Below are positions 12,881 to 25,383 of a DNA stretch of 64,000 nucleotides, piece by piece. Below the pieces are notes generated by a model. That model was given only the letters and a program-made list of their open reading frames with translations. It was not told the DNA's origin and ran no database searches. This stretch comes from Moniliophthora roreri (Eukaryota; Basidiomycota; Agaricomycetes; Agaricales; Marasmiaceae), in contig LATX02000185.1 in assembly GCA_001466705.2 (NCBI GenBank), positions 620,001-684,000 on the forward strand, given 5' to 3'. Numbering within the stretch: position 1 is the first letter of the stretch; each line of letters starts with the position of its first letter. Made by a program: the position numbers and the translations under genes.

Positions 12881-13268
12881 GGAAACCTTTTCGTACCTAT
12901 GCATAATGGTTCATATTGATATCTCATGGTCATATGTTATTCACAGTAATAATGCTTTAATGAAATGCCATTGATGAGTATTGAACAAGCATCGCGCAAT
13001 ATGTCTATACTATGACAGACAGTAAATCGTACAAGAAAAGCAACCAATTCGTCATTAATCGACTACTATTATACACAACGTACAGCACGTAGCCAGTACA
13101 TGTAGATCTAAAGCCGTTCATCCCATCATCCATTGATCGCTATGCAAGCGTTCGTTCAAAACCGTTCGTCCGTGTACCCAGTGCCATAACCGTTTATTAA
13201 ACCGGGCTCATCGGCCATTCCTCCTTCCTATCTTTCTTCAAACCAAGGCTGCGTAGGGGTCCATATAG
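12881..13268. other. Convergent intergenic region
   Basis: About 390 bp lies between the 3' ends of the DUF2235 gene and the phosphotransferase gene. It is AT-rich and should contain both polyadenylation regions. No gene is seen. Confidence 0.6.
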
Positions 13269-14855
13269 TCACTCCGTCTTGCCCTCTTTGACTACGCTGT
13301 GCCATTCTCCGTCCTTGCCCTTCTTGCGTACAGTGAAGCAAGCGATTCCGAGGTATTCGGTTATCTCGTTGATGACCAATATGACGAACCTAGCGTATGT
13401 CAAGAACGAGATGAGCAGCGTGAGGTAAATGAACATTGTCCTGCGTTCGTTCGTCGACTGGATCATCGGTTGGCTATAAAAGGTTCTTTTGTAAATACCC
13501 AGCCAACGACACGGGGTGCAAAAGGAAAGGGAAAAACTCACACCCCAAACAGCCACTCCGCATTCCCATCAATAGCACCAACCAAACTCCAAAGCCACAT
13601 CCCGGCTGCATCCCACATCGGGAACGGCATACTCGTGACATGGGCCAAAATCATCCTTCCGACCATGTGCGCAAACTGCAGCCCCCAGCTACACAAAAAC
13701 GGAACAAAGAGCGCCGAGTTGATGATGGCGCTGTCCTCTGGGTGTGCTGGATCGGGATGTGCCAACCAAAAGATTTGAATGGAAGCACCGATGACGAATG
13801 GCAGCAAACCGACAAGAGGGTGGTCAGGTGAACGTGAACGGTGAGAAGTGTGGAGCACGTTGTAGTAACTGGTGACGATATTGAACGCGAGGCCAAAGGC
13901 GCCAAAGACCATGAAGGCTTCGTTGAGCCCAATGTTGGGAATATCCTGAAGCATTTCGAGGTGGTCGATACGAAGGAAGGTGAAGATTTGTGTGTCCCAG
14001 ACTTGAGGGCCTGTAAGTGGTCGTTAGCCTTCACGTCGTTTCTTCCGAACACGGATGACAGACCGTAGGACCCAGAAATGAGATAAATCGCCACGATCAT
14101 CAAAATGCCCTCAACTGGGCCACTGAAGACACCCAAGTAGAGAGCTCCAGTATGATACTCCTCCCATGTTGTCAGATAGAAGTTTGCCAGGGTAGCTATC
14201 TGTGATGCCACGACCCACCAGGACCGGTTGAGATTGAGAGCATGGGAGGCGAGTACGACTTCAAGGGTGGTGTTCAGTGCGTCACAGCCTGCCTATCGTG
14301 TTAGCGATGTGATAGTCGAACCGAATAGGTGATATGCACCATGATCAAACATCTCTCCCAAAGGACCGGCCATTCCTGTTCGCCTCGCTTGTTTCCTGAG
14401 CATGAAGGTTAGCCTTGCATCGTGGCTCATGTGAACATGAAACACGTACCCGTCGATGGCGTCAAATGACTGGTACGCAAAAAGGCCGATTGCGAAAGAG
14501 AAGTAGACCCATCGGGGAAGCTCGATGCCGGTGTACCCAGGGTCATAATAAAGTAGAGTGAGAAAGTTGAATATGACTATGCAGAGGCCTGAGAAGGTTA
14601 TCTGTCCAATGTTTTCAGCTGTAATCAGGGTCCCCAATCCCTAGTCACATACGGTATTCGGAGCGATACTAGTCGGCCATAATGTGACGAACCAAGTCCA
14701 AAACGGATTCAAGATGTATCTTGAAGTCAAAGATCTATCGTTCCCTAATGAGTACCTGCTCAGCCGCTGCACAAAACGACGCGTACTCACTTGTCGACAC
14801 CTTTATATGCATATTTTTTGAGATTGTCTAGTGCTTCTCGAGGGATATAGCCCAT
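13269..14855 (-). CDS. CDP-alcohol phosphotransferase (choline/ethanolamine phosphotransferase, CPT1/EPT1 family)
   Basis: Seven exons (14855-14791, 14734-14653, 14601-14450, 14395-14340, 14288-14064, 14010-13542, 13473-13269) give 417 aa, normal for CPT1/EPT1. The family motif DGx2ARx8Gx3Dx3D is present as DGKQARRTG...GEMFDHGCD, split by two introns and restored by splicing. The N-terminus ([19 protein letters not shown], then DKS) and [11 protein letters not shown] are typical of the family. Several hydrophobic segments follow ([51 protein letters not shown]), fitting a multi-pass ER membrane enzyme of the Kennedy pathway. It transfers phosphocholine or phosphoethanolamine from the CDP form to diacylglycerol. 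Which of the two is preferred cannot be read from sequence. The C-terminus is short and charged ([18 protein letters not shown]). Confidence 0.94.
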
Positions 14856-15231
14856 TTTTGCTTGTTTTCTATGTCGGAAGTAATTAGTGTTGAAGGTATA
14901 TGGGTAGTTGTAGAGGTATGAAGAAGGGTATCGCAACCGTCTTCGTCACCGAGGCCGAGGAGGACAGGGTGAAGAACAGAATTTTTTCTCGAACCAGAAA
15001 CGTTCGTCGCTTGTTTATATCGTAAACAAGGTGATGTCAGCGGCTGTATATCATCCGGCAACTTAGATCCGGTCATTCGGACATCGGCTCGAAGCTGCCG
15101 TATCGCAATTTTTCTGAGCATTTCAAGCGTTGAACATCGGCAGAAGGTATGATTGCTCCTTTCATAGCCATGAACTGACATCCTTCTATTATCCAAAATT
15201 CCAGGCGATATACACACTAGTAAACACATTC
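14856..15231. other. Intergenic spacer
   Basis: A 376-bp gap between two minus-strand genes. It should contain the promoter of the phosphotransferase gene and the 3' end of the EthD-like gene. No coding feature is supported. Confidence 0.55.
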
Positions 15232-16402
15232 CTACAGTTTCGCCGCAATCAAACTCGCTTCGTATGCGGGGGCTATGGCAAACAAGAATGGTCTGTCAGC
15301 ACAGACTGCAAGTGGAGAAAAAAAATGAGCGTACTGACCAATATCCTCATCAATGATGGTCGCCACATCGACAGGAAACATGCACATCTTCCCTTTACTT
15401 TGCCATTTTGCTTCGTCTTGCGCAAGAACTTTCCTGTCTCCAGGGTATCGCAACGTCTACCAGTAACGGGTCAACCAGGATGTACACCTAATGAATGGAC
15501 GAGCGAGGGCTTACATCAAATGAAGGCACGTCTATGAGCGCTACCCCATCCCAATCTGGGAAAGATGTCGTAGAGCCCTCAGCGAGGCGCTCAAAGGCAT
15601 TCGGAACGACGAGGTGCAGCTGAGTAGGCTATTAATGAACAAACTCTACAGAAAAAGAGCACCGCTCACTCACCTGCTCATACTTGATGATTTCATTGCC
15701 CATCTTTGTATCCTCCTTGACGACTCTCGCGTGCTCGTTCAACCAATACTTTCTCATCTCCTCTATAGACATCCCTTCTTTCCGCTGGAACATGAACAGC
15801 ATCCTTGCTCGGTCCTTGCGCAGCTTTGTCGGTACTTTTAGGTACGCGGACGAAGCGGAACCCATTTGAACAGCAACAGCAAGGTCCTCGTCGTGGTCGA
15901 CTATCGAGGCGATGTTAAGATTGACAGTGAAAGCGGTGGAACGAACGAAGAAACTGTTCTCGTCGGGAATGATGAGGGATGCATATTGTGGGTCGGCTGC
16001 GATCTGAGAAGAAGAAGTGTAAGTATCTGGTGCATTAGAGGTTGAATACATTGACACACCTGTGCGAATACCTCCAAAGTCTCCACGTCAAACAGTGCCG
16101 CACCGTCATAGTCGAACACGGGTACACCAAGCTTTTGCAGCCGTGCTTTCTCCTCTTGGTTGACATGCAGCTACTCTCAGTCTTATCAGCCAGCTGAGAG
16201 AGAGCCAGAAGACAAAACACAAACGCACCTGCTCATATTTTATTAGTCCCTGCTTTCCCTGTGTAAATTTGATCACAAGCTTCGAGTGCACATCCAACCA
16301 ATGACGACTGAATTCTTCTATTGACAGAGAAGGAAGTTTTTTGATGAATAGAAGAATCCTATAGCGGTCTGTTCGTAGCATGTTTGGGCCTGTGGTAGTC
16401 AT
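15232..16402 (-). CDS. Tandem EthD-like domain protein
   Basis: Six exons (16402-16229, 16170-16060, 16003-15674, 15619-15515, 15456-15339, 15272-15232) give 292 aa. The protein contains two copies of a ferredoxin-like half. The first has YRILLFIKKLPSLSIEEFSR, then HWLDVHSKLV and LIKYEQLHV. The second has ARMLFMFQRKEGMSIEEMRK, then YWLNEHARVV and IIKYEQLHL. The pattern 'F..R...MS.EEF..YW...HA.L' is that of the EthD/dimeric alpha-beta barrel superfamily, members of which occur in fungal polyketide clusters and in ether-degradation operons. The intron after YEQ sits at the same place in both halves, supporting internal duplication. No signal peptide is seen. No polyketide synthase or tailoring genes are nearby, so no pathway is assigned. 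Confidence 0.85.
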
Positions 16403-17945
16403 GGTGCAAGTGGCGATCGGAATCCGGGGAAACGAGTAAGGCCGTTACTGAGGCTAGGCGGGAGCCGTGCGACCTGATTGGTTCGCATCATTGGTCTAAG
16501 ACATCCAGAGGTGGACAAGAGGATGTAAGAAGACATGCTTCTGGTAGCACCGAAAGCTTCGGTTCTTCGATACGAGCATAAGCTTTTTGAGAATCCTGTT
16601 AAACGCGAGTGGACAGGCTTACCTATACTGATAAGACTATCCGTACATCCCGACAGCAGCACAGTCAGATTATTCTGATGTTCACCAACCTGCAACCCAC
16701 CAGGCAGCCAGATGAAAGTGGAGTCCCAGAGTCGGTGGTGGTTGGTAATTAAAGAGTCTGGACCCCCCGAACTAGGCACGTGCCTATGTCCGCAAATGGT
16801 AAATCCTTCCCAGTACATGCACACCTATTACCTTTACCTTCTGACATCCTTCTTCGCAGGTATCGATATACCGGTGACTCTCAATTTATCAAAGATGGGG
16901 ATGATGGCAGCGAAGAAACGGGAAGCTTAAGGGAAGTTTGCCTTGGATCTAGACTCGGTGTACATGCGGTGAGAGTGAGAGTTGCATCTACGAACTCAAG
17001 CTTTTACAGATTACTAATCTTTCCATACTCCCCAAATTGTCGAAATTGTCGACTCCACCGAATTTTGGGATAACATTTCCTGTTAGGCATCTGCCCACTA
17101 TACGGAGACCATCGGAGATGGGTGTGTTCCCTACGCAATTCTGACCCGTGATAGTGGGCTCTGGCACCCAAGTCATGCCAAGCACCTTACTGCTTTTCAC
17201 TACTACCCATGCACATCGATATTTCAAAGGTTACGTACACAATTTGTCAAATTAGTGCAGTGGATTTCCTCGCAAAAGGCTCTGACCAGCAGCATGGCCT
17301 GAAACGCGTTGAAGAGAAGCCATCGTTTTTCGGGAACCCAGAACTGCAACGTTTGTCTTGACTCGATGACGAAATATAGAATTTAGAAATCAGAAGAGGT
17401 CGTCTGAGATCCGATGAAGATTACAAGGCCTGTTCAGTCGCCACAAAACTGTCAAGCAGAGGCGAGCATGCGTCGGCCGCGCGTTGCCAGGCAACCTCTC
17501 AGAACTTTTCATAAAACCTTAAATCTCCAGCCATCCCAAGTTTCCAACCCTTCCCCAGTCCGAAATCCGTACAAATCGGTAAAGATAAATTCAGAATCGA
17601 TACGAGGACACCACATATCTGACGGTTGTAACTCTGAAAGAGCGAAAGGGGTTACTATGTGATCTTCAAACTAGTCCTGAATCCAGCTTGCTCTTGCCAC
17701 GACCCGCCTTCTTTAAAAGACATCCGGCTTTCTGCAAGCTTTCTGTTGTAGAGGGGTCCTTATAGGTCCCTAGCGATACGCAGGTATGTTTCCATCCCCG
17801 CATGAAAAGGCTGTCTGCTGCCAGGCTGCTATAGCCCGACACCCCGCTAGGACCTGATTGATAATACCCTGGCTGTGAGGCTGCTATTGTAGTGATTCGA
17901 TATCACTGCTGGTTCCTTTTCGTGCAGGTTGTACATATCTACTAC
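16403..17945. other. Gene-less 1.5-kb stretch
   Basis: Several frames of 60-140 codons are open, the longest on the minus strand at 16399-16824. None joins into a convincing spliced protein or shows a recognisable motif. A decayed or poorly conserved gene cannot be excluded. Confidence 0.4.
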
Positions 17946-20025
17946 CTAGAACGCAAACGCACTTATATTTGAGCCCGAAAACGCTTCCCACCACGAGCCG
18001 GTAGCTTGATTCTCCTCTGAAAATCGAAATTATCAGTACATGAGCTATAAAGCCAAGTGTATGTTGAGCCTCACCCTGATCTTCGACAACTCCATCAAAC
18101 CGGTCTTCATCCTTTCTCGCACTAATTATTTCAAACTCTGGGTAACGCATATGTCGTGCCCAATCGGAGGTATTGGGATCGAAGCCTCGAGCGATTTGCC
18201 AATCACGTAGGGCGGGGTATACACGGGCTGACCACGAGTGCAGCTGTGTACTACGACCTCCAGGCACCCGTGAAACAAGTGACGGAAGATCCCGTTGTTC
18301 GCACTCGGCTTTTGACAGCTTCGATTGACCGGTCTCGTCAAAAGACCAGAAGTGGGTGTCTTGCAGCTCCGCCCAAATTATGAGCTCGGATACAGACATG
18401 GGCAGAGGATGGAGAAAGAGGTATACGGTTGCCATCTCCCTAACAACCTTGGGTCGACGCAGGCCCCTAGACCATTTGGGAGTTTCAATCCTCAGCGAGG
18501 GTGGCTTAATCTGGACTATTTTCGGGGAAATCAGTTTTCCTTACACGGCTGAGGACGAGACAAACTTACACCAATTCTCCCCGTTTCCAGAACTGTTGAG
18601 AGGGTCAAACACACGCGAGGACTGTGATAACCACCCATCCCAGAACAGTCGACTTTCATCAAATTCTATATCCAGATGAACCCCGTAAGATGGCCACCAT
18701 ACAGCGTCGGTGAATTTGAAGCTACGGTTATTAGCGTAGGTCAAATGCAGAAATTCTTTACTCACTCACCGTATCAAACCACCATCGACCCATGTCATTT
18801 CAGTCCAGCCAAACCGATCGACGCATTGCCATAACGAAGCAGCTGCTCGCGGCCACATAGCAACAGCTTCCAATGAATTCGAGTAGACAATATCAAATCG
18901 AAGCCCGTAGATAATGTTCTTCGGGAATCGACGTGGAAAATGAGACCCGAGCCTTCTCACATAATAGAGAATCTCGTCAGTCCAGGCGGGATCCGGCGCG
19001 GGATGCTCGTATAGATGGGTCGTCTTCGTGTCTCTAGATGCTTCGCTTATCATCATGTTGTGTAACCAACTATACCTTGCACAGTTCAGAACAATCCAGT
19101 CTGCGCTTGACCCAATGTTGCAGAAGTAGCTGAAGGAAACGTCGTCTTTGAGCATATCCACTATCAATGGGACTGCAGGAGCCGATCTGGAATTGAACGA
19201 CAGCCATTTGGTGGCGGGTCCTTTGGGACCACTACACATGAAACCCTTTGTGTCCATCCATAGCTCCGATCTAGCACACCTCTTGTTCTGCTGGAAAAAT
19301 GAGAGAAGAATAAGTTCGAATTTTCGGACTAGTCAATCCCGGAACCAACACTGAGTTCTCCAATGTATACTTCCATCCAGAATGATCCCGTGTAAACATG
19401 CGCCAGAGGTAACAATTCTATAAGCTTCACCTTTAGCCATGAATCGTCGACAAGAAGTCAGAGAAAATTGTACCGTGATGGAATATTAACGCCGGTATCT
19501 TTGACTGATTGATGCCAAACAATTGAGCGATGTCCGGATTTCTCGATAAGCCGTCAGTGTTGGAGCCAGACGGGTGAACCAAAGCCTACCTGGTACCAGA
19601 GACTCGCTGGAAGTCCTCCTCCCAAAGCTCGTGTGCGTCTTTGCCTTCATACATTATGGCGGTGTACTTGCCACTGGACTGTCGGCCGGCCAACTCGACA
19701 GTGCATATTGTTCGCTCGGTTTTGTGTCGTCCAAACACTCCCGACCCATTTTGCCATTTCCAGTGCCAGTCACGAACGTCTTCAGGAACCATGATCTTTT
19801 TCACACAAATTATATCTCCACGTTTGATGTACTCGAACTGAGAAGCTCTAATTTAGCATGGTATCGTAAAAAAAAAAGTCGAAATGGTAAGCTCACCTCA
19901 TCGTACTCGGTACGTTCTACCCGATCCAACTGGCTGTTCAGGTTGATAATCGTTTGATCACCATGTACATGGTTCAGCGTGTTTTGACCCTTGATAGAAA
20001 ACCTGGATGCGTTGGTAATACTCAT
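17946..20025 (-). CDS. Lineage-specific protein of unknown function with N-terminal 'HGDQ' motif
   Basis: Eight exons (20025-19897, 19837-19590, 19541-19474, 19417-19350, 19290-18770, 18721-18572, 18439-18075, 18016-17946) give 539 aa with an open frame throughout. I recognise the pattern from an expanded family of agaricomycete proteins without known function. Its landmarks are an N-terminal stretch SRFSIKGQNTLNHVHGDQTI, then FEYIKRGDII, WHWKWQNGSGVFGRHKTERT, YEGKDAHELWEEDFQR, PDIAQLFGINQSKIPALIFH, ELWMDTKGFMCSGP, a mostly helical middle, HFWSFDETGQSKLS, and a C-terminus ending SWWEAFSGSNISAFAF. There is no clear signal peptide or membrane span. The donor of intron 4 (after 19350) is weak; the other junctions are canonical. 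The N-terminal motif resembles motifs in the tails of other genes in this window. Confidence 0.8.
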
Positions 20026-23000
20026 TTCCGGCGCGAGATGCGGTTAGGTGAGATGGTAGTGGTAGGAAGGCAAGAGACGCCAAGGGGAAGGCGAAAAGCT
20101 GCGACATTATATATGTCAATCGATACCGGTTTGATGGAATGGACGCTGACATTTCGTGGGGATAACGTGGAACACCGCAAAGAGCGTCAATCAGACTCAG
20201 AGAGGTCACAGGAAAGTCCTTGTATGGTATAGGTACCGTATCTCGAGCCCAATTCCAAGTATTCCCGCTTCAATCGGGAGAGGGTGAAAACTCATCTTGA
20301 GATGTATCGGCCTATGATGGTCCTCAGCGCCCGACGGATAGTGACCTGAAAGTTCGAATTCAATTCGAATACCAAGCGCGGCTATCTACTTACTTATTTA
20401 TCCCTGCTCATGGGTAGAATAAAAGACCAAGGCTTGCTAACAGAGACGGTCGTGGTCGAATGTGAAGGCCCAGAAGTCCCACGCGCGCGTCGTCTTCGCC
20501 AATGACCACCACCATCACCATTTCTGCCATCGTCCTTCGTTTCATATATTTCTTCTGATAGCTGCAAACTATACAAGAAACGAAGGAGGGATTTTCTGGC
20601 TCTTAGTAATCGCCAACCCAAGGTGTGCTGACAGTGCCTTTTGTACCGACCGTGACATGTTCTGACCTTCCGGCTTAGTTCGTCTTCTGCATCTCCCAGC
20701 CCGCTTCAGCTCTATTATTTAAGTCAGGGACTACCCCGTTTCTACATCTCTGCACTCTATCGTCGTTGCTTCAAAGGCCTTCTCGACGACCGGAACGATA
20801 ACACTGAAGAGGGAGGCCAAGATGATATATTCGAGATACGGAACAGGAAGCGAAGAAAAAAGGCACTATTCGGTGTGTCCGTTGTTTTATCTCTTTTGAG
20901 TCTCTTGCTCATGCAGCCTCAGCTCCAAGTAGAATATCGTCCAAGTTTTCGGCAGACATTTTTGCCTTGAAGGAACTAGAGTCATCAGGTCAAGACCTGA
21001 AAGAAAAACAGCCATGGTATGTGAAACAGCTAGCTCCTCGTTTCTGAACCGTCATCTCTGACCCTTTTTCCGTCAAGAGCTATTCGGATGTCGAAGAACG
21101 AGACTTGAAAAAAAAATAACAGCTTAGCAGCAGCTGTTTGCTTGCCATCTCGCCATCATCTGCAATGCAATCCGTACTGCGTCCTGGCAGTGACCGCCAA
21201 CAAGACCTCCGCAATTCCCTTCGTCAGAGTGGCCAATATTGGAGCTGTTGTAAGAGCCGGTGCAGGCAAACAAGTCGGAGACTTCGCTGGTATGCAGTTC
21301 AAAAATCCCTTCGGGAATTGTGAGGAACATGCTAACTTCTGCTCATGTAGCTCGCCGGTTGGCTGTGCAAGTGCTCGGCACCAGACACCTCGCTAGTAAG
21401 ACACAAGATCCCATTTCGAAGCACATCATTGGCAGGAAGCGCTACAGTTTGGAATGGTGTGTTCGTTCCCCAAACTTCGACAATACACCCCTGATCTTTG
21501 TCCTTTGTATAACCAGGTTTCAGTATTGAACGTCGACTATTCAGCTGGTGACGAAGGACTCTCATTTGGTCATGATGACACTCATCAGAGCTGGAAATCA
21601 TGGGAGATTGAATATACTTGTTCCAAGAATGTTCGGTAGGTTAAGGGATAACTCATGCTAAGGCTCCATCGCTGATTGTCTGGTAGGCATGTGCAGCCCT
21701 GCTCTCGACAAGCCGTATTTCCGTCGACGTTAATGCGGATTATGTTCCCGGTGCCGGTCAGAAGAAGGTGTCTATGACGTTGGATGAGGTACAGGAGATA
21801 CCGCTGACGCTGTCTGTGTTGGGAAAACGACAAGGGTATAGAGCGTGTTGAGGCGATGGTATTTTTGGATAAGATGCAGGCGGTAGCAGGCTTTCAGTAA
21901 GCTGGCTAAGCACGCGTCGGGCTTTATCTGACTCCGCATGTAGGAACGATCTCGAAGCTATCAAAGTCGTAGCTCGGTATGCGAATGTCCGACTATTTTC
22001 GTTTGTACCCAAAGACAAGTGAGATGCACGCGAAATGGAGGATTTGCCGTTCTGGGTTGGTCAGGGCTGTTCGCTCGAAACGATACGCCGGTAAGTATTG
22101 CCTTTTCTCTCGTAAGGGAAGATCGTGAATTGATGAGTCCTACCATAGTCTTGACCTGATTGGGTATATGACACTGTTACATAGTAACGACACCACCAAC
22201 ATTGCATCCCATCGATGAGTCTATAATATGATACAAGCGTCAAACAAGCGTTATCCCTCAGTCCGACACGGGAGTCCCCGAGATTTCTCGATGAATTGGT
22301 TTGAAGCACATCAAGGCACGGGGCCCAACGGGCTTCAGCCTTCAGGGCCCAGGAACCGGATGGGAAAAAAGGAAGGGAAAAAAGGAAGGGTTGTCAGGCT
22401 GAGAGTCGAGTCGATGGGTACTCGCAGTCTCTTGCTTCTGACCTCTATCCCCTCCACTACCTTGTCTACCACTTTGACTCACAAGCGAATGGAAGCCTTT
22501 TTATTGTCGTCGGATATCGCATGATGGAGGTAAACGAAGTACGAAGTTGCGGAATCCTCGAGCCTCACATTCGTTTTCAACAGAGATTTTTGTTGCACCG
22601 ACTCCTTGGAATAATTTGCGAGCTTGTAGGCAGCTCGGAAGGCACTGAGTCATTGAAACATAGACAAGACAAGGAACGCCTGGGACTGAAGGTTAGCTTG
22701 TTTCTGTAAATCGTCTGTTTACGGAGCCCAATCTTTTTTTCTCCGATAGTCACCACATCCATTCTGAAGAAGGCTCGAAAACTGTCTCATCTCCGCTGGG
22801 CTCCGCCCCCTCCCCTTGGGCCGAGGTTGTTAGTATCTGGTGCGCGCCGAGGGACAAGAGCTTTCGGGAAATGATGACTATTGTGGAAGGCGCCGTCGCT
22901 GGAGGTGCTGCTGGTGCCAGAAAGAGACGTTAGGAGATACTGATAAAATTCCGCCAACTTGTACGACTTTCACCAAGGTTATAAGGCTCTAGGTAAGCCC

Positions 23001-24806
23001 CATGAGCACGTACTTAATTTTCAGATAAAGATACTTATTGATATTCTGAAACAGACTGCGTTCTCTTGCTGAAGATTGTTATCAATTCATCATAATTGCT
23101 GGTACGTCTTCCCAAAGCGATTTCCGCGGGATGCTTACTGACAAAGTTGTGCTAGGCGTCGTGTTTGACCTATGAAACCGATAACCACTAACTCCACGCT
23201 CCACGCCTCTCACATGCTGCTCCTCAGCTGGTTGGTTCCAGGCAACGTCATTCTCGAGTTGAGAAGAAGCGTAAGTTACGGCGCAGGCTCTCATTCATTT
23301 TCGCTTTTACCTCTCAGATCCTGGCCTCAAAATTGAGCACCACGCACGCAGCAGCGCGCTGCTCAGGGGTAGTATCTGCGCAGGTAACCTAGCTCGGCGC
23401 GCTACTACGCTTCTTCGGAGAAAAGCTCCAGAATTGGCTATCCCATGTTTTCTATCAATCCATGCCATGAGGTACATGAATTTCTGGCCCAGACACGATT
23501 TCTCTGAATGCTGACTAGCCGTATGTGTAGGGGACTTGTCATTCAACCGCTCCTACTCGAAACATGCACCCGAACAGCAGCTTTCTACCAATCTCGAGCC
23601 TCGCAGGTAGAAACGAGATTCTGACAGTGCATCCGAGCGATGCGTTCAAAAGTCGTTCAGATCCTTTCACCGCTGAGATTCGGCCGTTTGAGTATGCAGA
23701 ACGGCACTGGTGTTACTTACGCCGGGAAGAGCGCCAAAAGGGGCCGTGAATTTTCGGTTTGCTGTCGTTCAAAGCTCGTACCAGGCCAGAGAGGAAATAG
23801 CGCAGGACGCGAGTGAAGTTGTCAAGGATCTGATGTATGCAGAGGTATTGGGGATATGATTGCTGGACAGGTATGGCGTCAGGATACTCTCCTAAGACGC
23901 ATTCGGTCTGACGCTACTCCACTAGCTGTGCATTTGTGTTATTGCTATCATGGCAATGCGGTGTCCTGGAATAGTGTGTTCGTTCCTTGAACTTTAACAA
24001 TCCATTCTATGAACTCTGACCTTGCCGTAGTCAGGTATTGAACCGAACTCAAAGATTCATCACGTCCCGACTATGCCTTTCGTGTATTCCCCGTTCGATT
24101 GCCAATGATCCGTCTTCTGGCTGAGCCGGCATGTCTCTTCGGTCTATCATAAATCTTCATCACTGGCTTGCTCCTGTCTCGTAGGCAGAACCGCGCACTG
24201 TGCAGGCTTGCCTTCCAATTCCCAGGACCAGCGAAGAAACGCGGTACTAACTATGCCGGTGGTAGCAGTGTGGGTGCAGATATAGGAATTGCTGAGATGT
24301 TAGTCAAATCTGTGAACTGCGAAGTTACTTGTAAGCTAATGCCGGGTATGCATCCGAATTTCATGAGAGGCTAACCTGGCTCGCAGGATTCGCTCAATAA
24401 CGGTCTCAGATCGACGTTCATTCATTGGAAAGGTGCGTTATTCTACACTCGTCATTTACGCTACGGGAAGCTATAAATACATATCGGATACAGACTGCTC
24501 AAAACATAAAAGAGAAATATATCATAATCGTTGCGAAAGTAGACATCCGGGGGATTGTGTGCGGAGATTAGCACAAATAAGCGAGGGATTGGACCATCAC
24601 CGGCTGACGCGGGTGGAGAGAGCTGAAAGTATAGAACGAACGCATCGTCGGTACAACAAGCGCTAGGGTAGTGGGCGCTGGGCGCTTCCCGAGGTGTTCA
24701 CCAAGAACTGGGGGGCGATCGAGCGTCCCTGTGAATGGATGATTCGATCACAACTAAAGGGTGGCGTGTGGCGTTAGAAGAATTTTCAAATGCCAAAATC
24801 GGCGAG
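20026..24806. other. Accessory region with decayed plus-strand gene copies
   Basis: No intact gene was assembled. Short plus-strand coding-like pieces with splice-like ends occur at about 20.9-22.1 kb and 22.5-24.4 kb. A shared stretch, GTGTGTTCGTTCC followed by a pyrimidine-rich tract and a possible acceptor, appears near 21457 and again near 23973, each after a TGGAAT word, as expected for diverged copies of one exon-intron boundary. The piece at 22520-23050 resembles 26440-27510. I read this as gene-family relics. Confidence 0.45.
22520..23050 (+). repeat. Diverged repeat copy 1 (partner at 26.4-27.5 kb)
   Basis: Shared words with the downstream partner include GTTGCGGAATCCTCGA / GTTGTGGAATCCTCGA, TGGAATAATTTGCGAGC / TGGAACAATTTGCGAGC and CCATTCTGAAGAAGGCTCG, then CATCTCCGCTGGGCTC. 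The offset is about 3.9 kb, the same as the spacing of the minus-strand genes A and B. Confidence 0.6.
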
Positions 24807-25383
24807 TCATACGTTCAGCTTGTCATAACCTTGCCGGAGTTGAGCGGTCAACTCCCCAACCGTCCTCGCGTCAACCTGGAGCGGGCTCTCCCCCAGCCTC
24901 ATGAGAGCATTTTGGTTGAAATGCCTCTCAGTGAAGAGGTAGATATCTTCAACAGCACTAAAGGACAGTAATCGGCAGGTGTGACCCCAAGGGTGATTAC
25001 GGGACTCACTCTCGGAAAGACATCTGTTGGACAATCAGGAAGGCAGAGACTAGATCCCCATGCACGCGACTTGGGATTTCGATCTCTTCCTGTAGGCATC
25101 TCGATAGAACGATGTGGACCTTTTCGCACAGCTCCACAGCAAGAAGATGATGAGGAGAACTGCTGTTTTCGCCGTGCTCACGAACCTGTGATCGTGGAAA
25201 GTTCAGTAGGGCGTAGGGAGGAACTAGTACGGGGTAAGAATAGATACGTACCATCTGGTAGTTATTGTATGCCCAGGCAGCGAGGTTTTGAAGATGATAG
25301 GGAATAATGCGTTCTTTAGCTTCAGCTGTCTCTCGAAGAAGCGAGAGCGTTGACGGAGTAAGAGGTTGTAGGACGATAGCCAT
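24807..25383 (-). CDS. Small helical-domain protein A (HeLo/MLKL-like family, tandem-array copy 1)
   Basis: Three exons (25383-25252, 25185-25010, 24957-24807) give 152 aa. The N-terminal exon is MAIVLQPLTPSTLSLLRETA followed by an amphipathic stretch. Exon 2 contains HHLLAVELCEKVHIVLSRC. Exon 3 begins VEDIYLFTERHFNQN and ends with TVGELTAQLRQGYDKLN. The intron phases (0, then 2) match the other family members, and a GTATGA donor at the final codons could lead to a short fourth exon near 24.7 kb. The pattern fits a single four-helix bundle of the type found at the N-terminus of fungal NLR-like proteins and MLKL; no other domain follows. Function unknown; the family link is strong from intron structure, the fold assignment is inference. 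Confidence 0.72.

Noticed and set aside
14828..15229. Minus-strand frame of 133 codons overlapping the phosphotransferase start
   Set aside because: It overlaps the well-supported first exon of the phosphotransferase and shows no motif or splice logic.
24165..24400. Possible reverse transcriptase or transposase relic in the decayed region
   Set aside because: No catalytic motif (such as YxDD or a DDE pattern) could be found in any frame.
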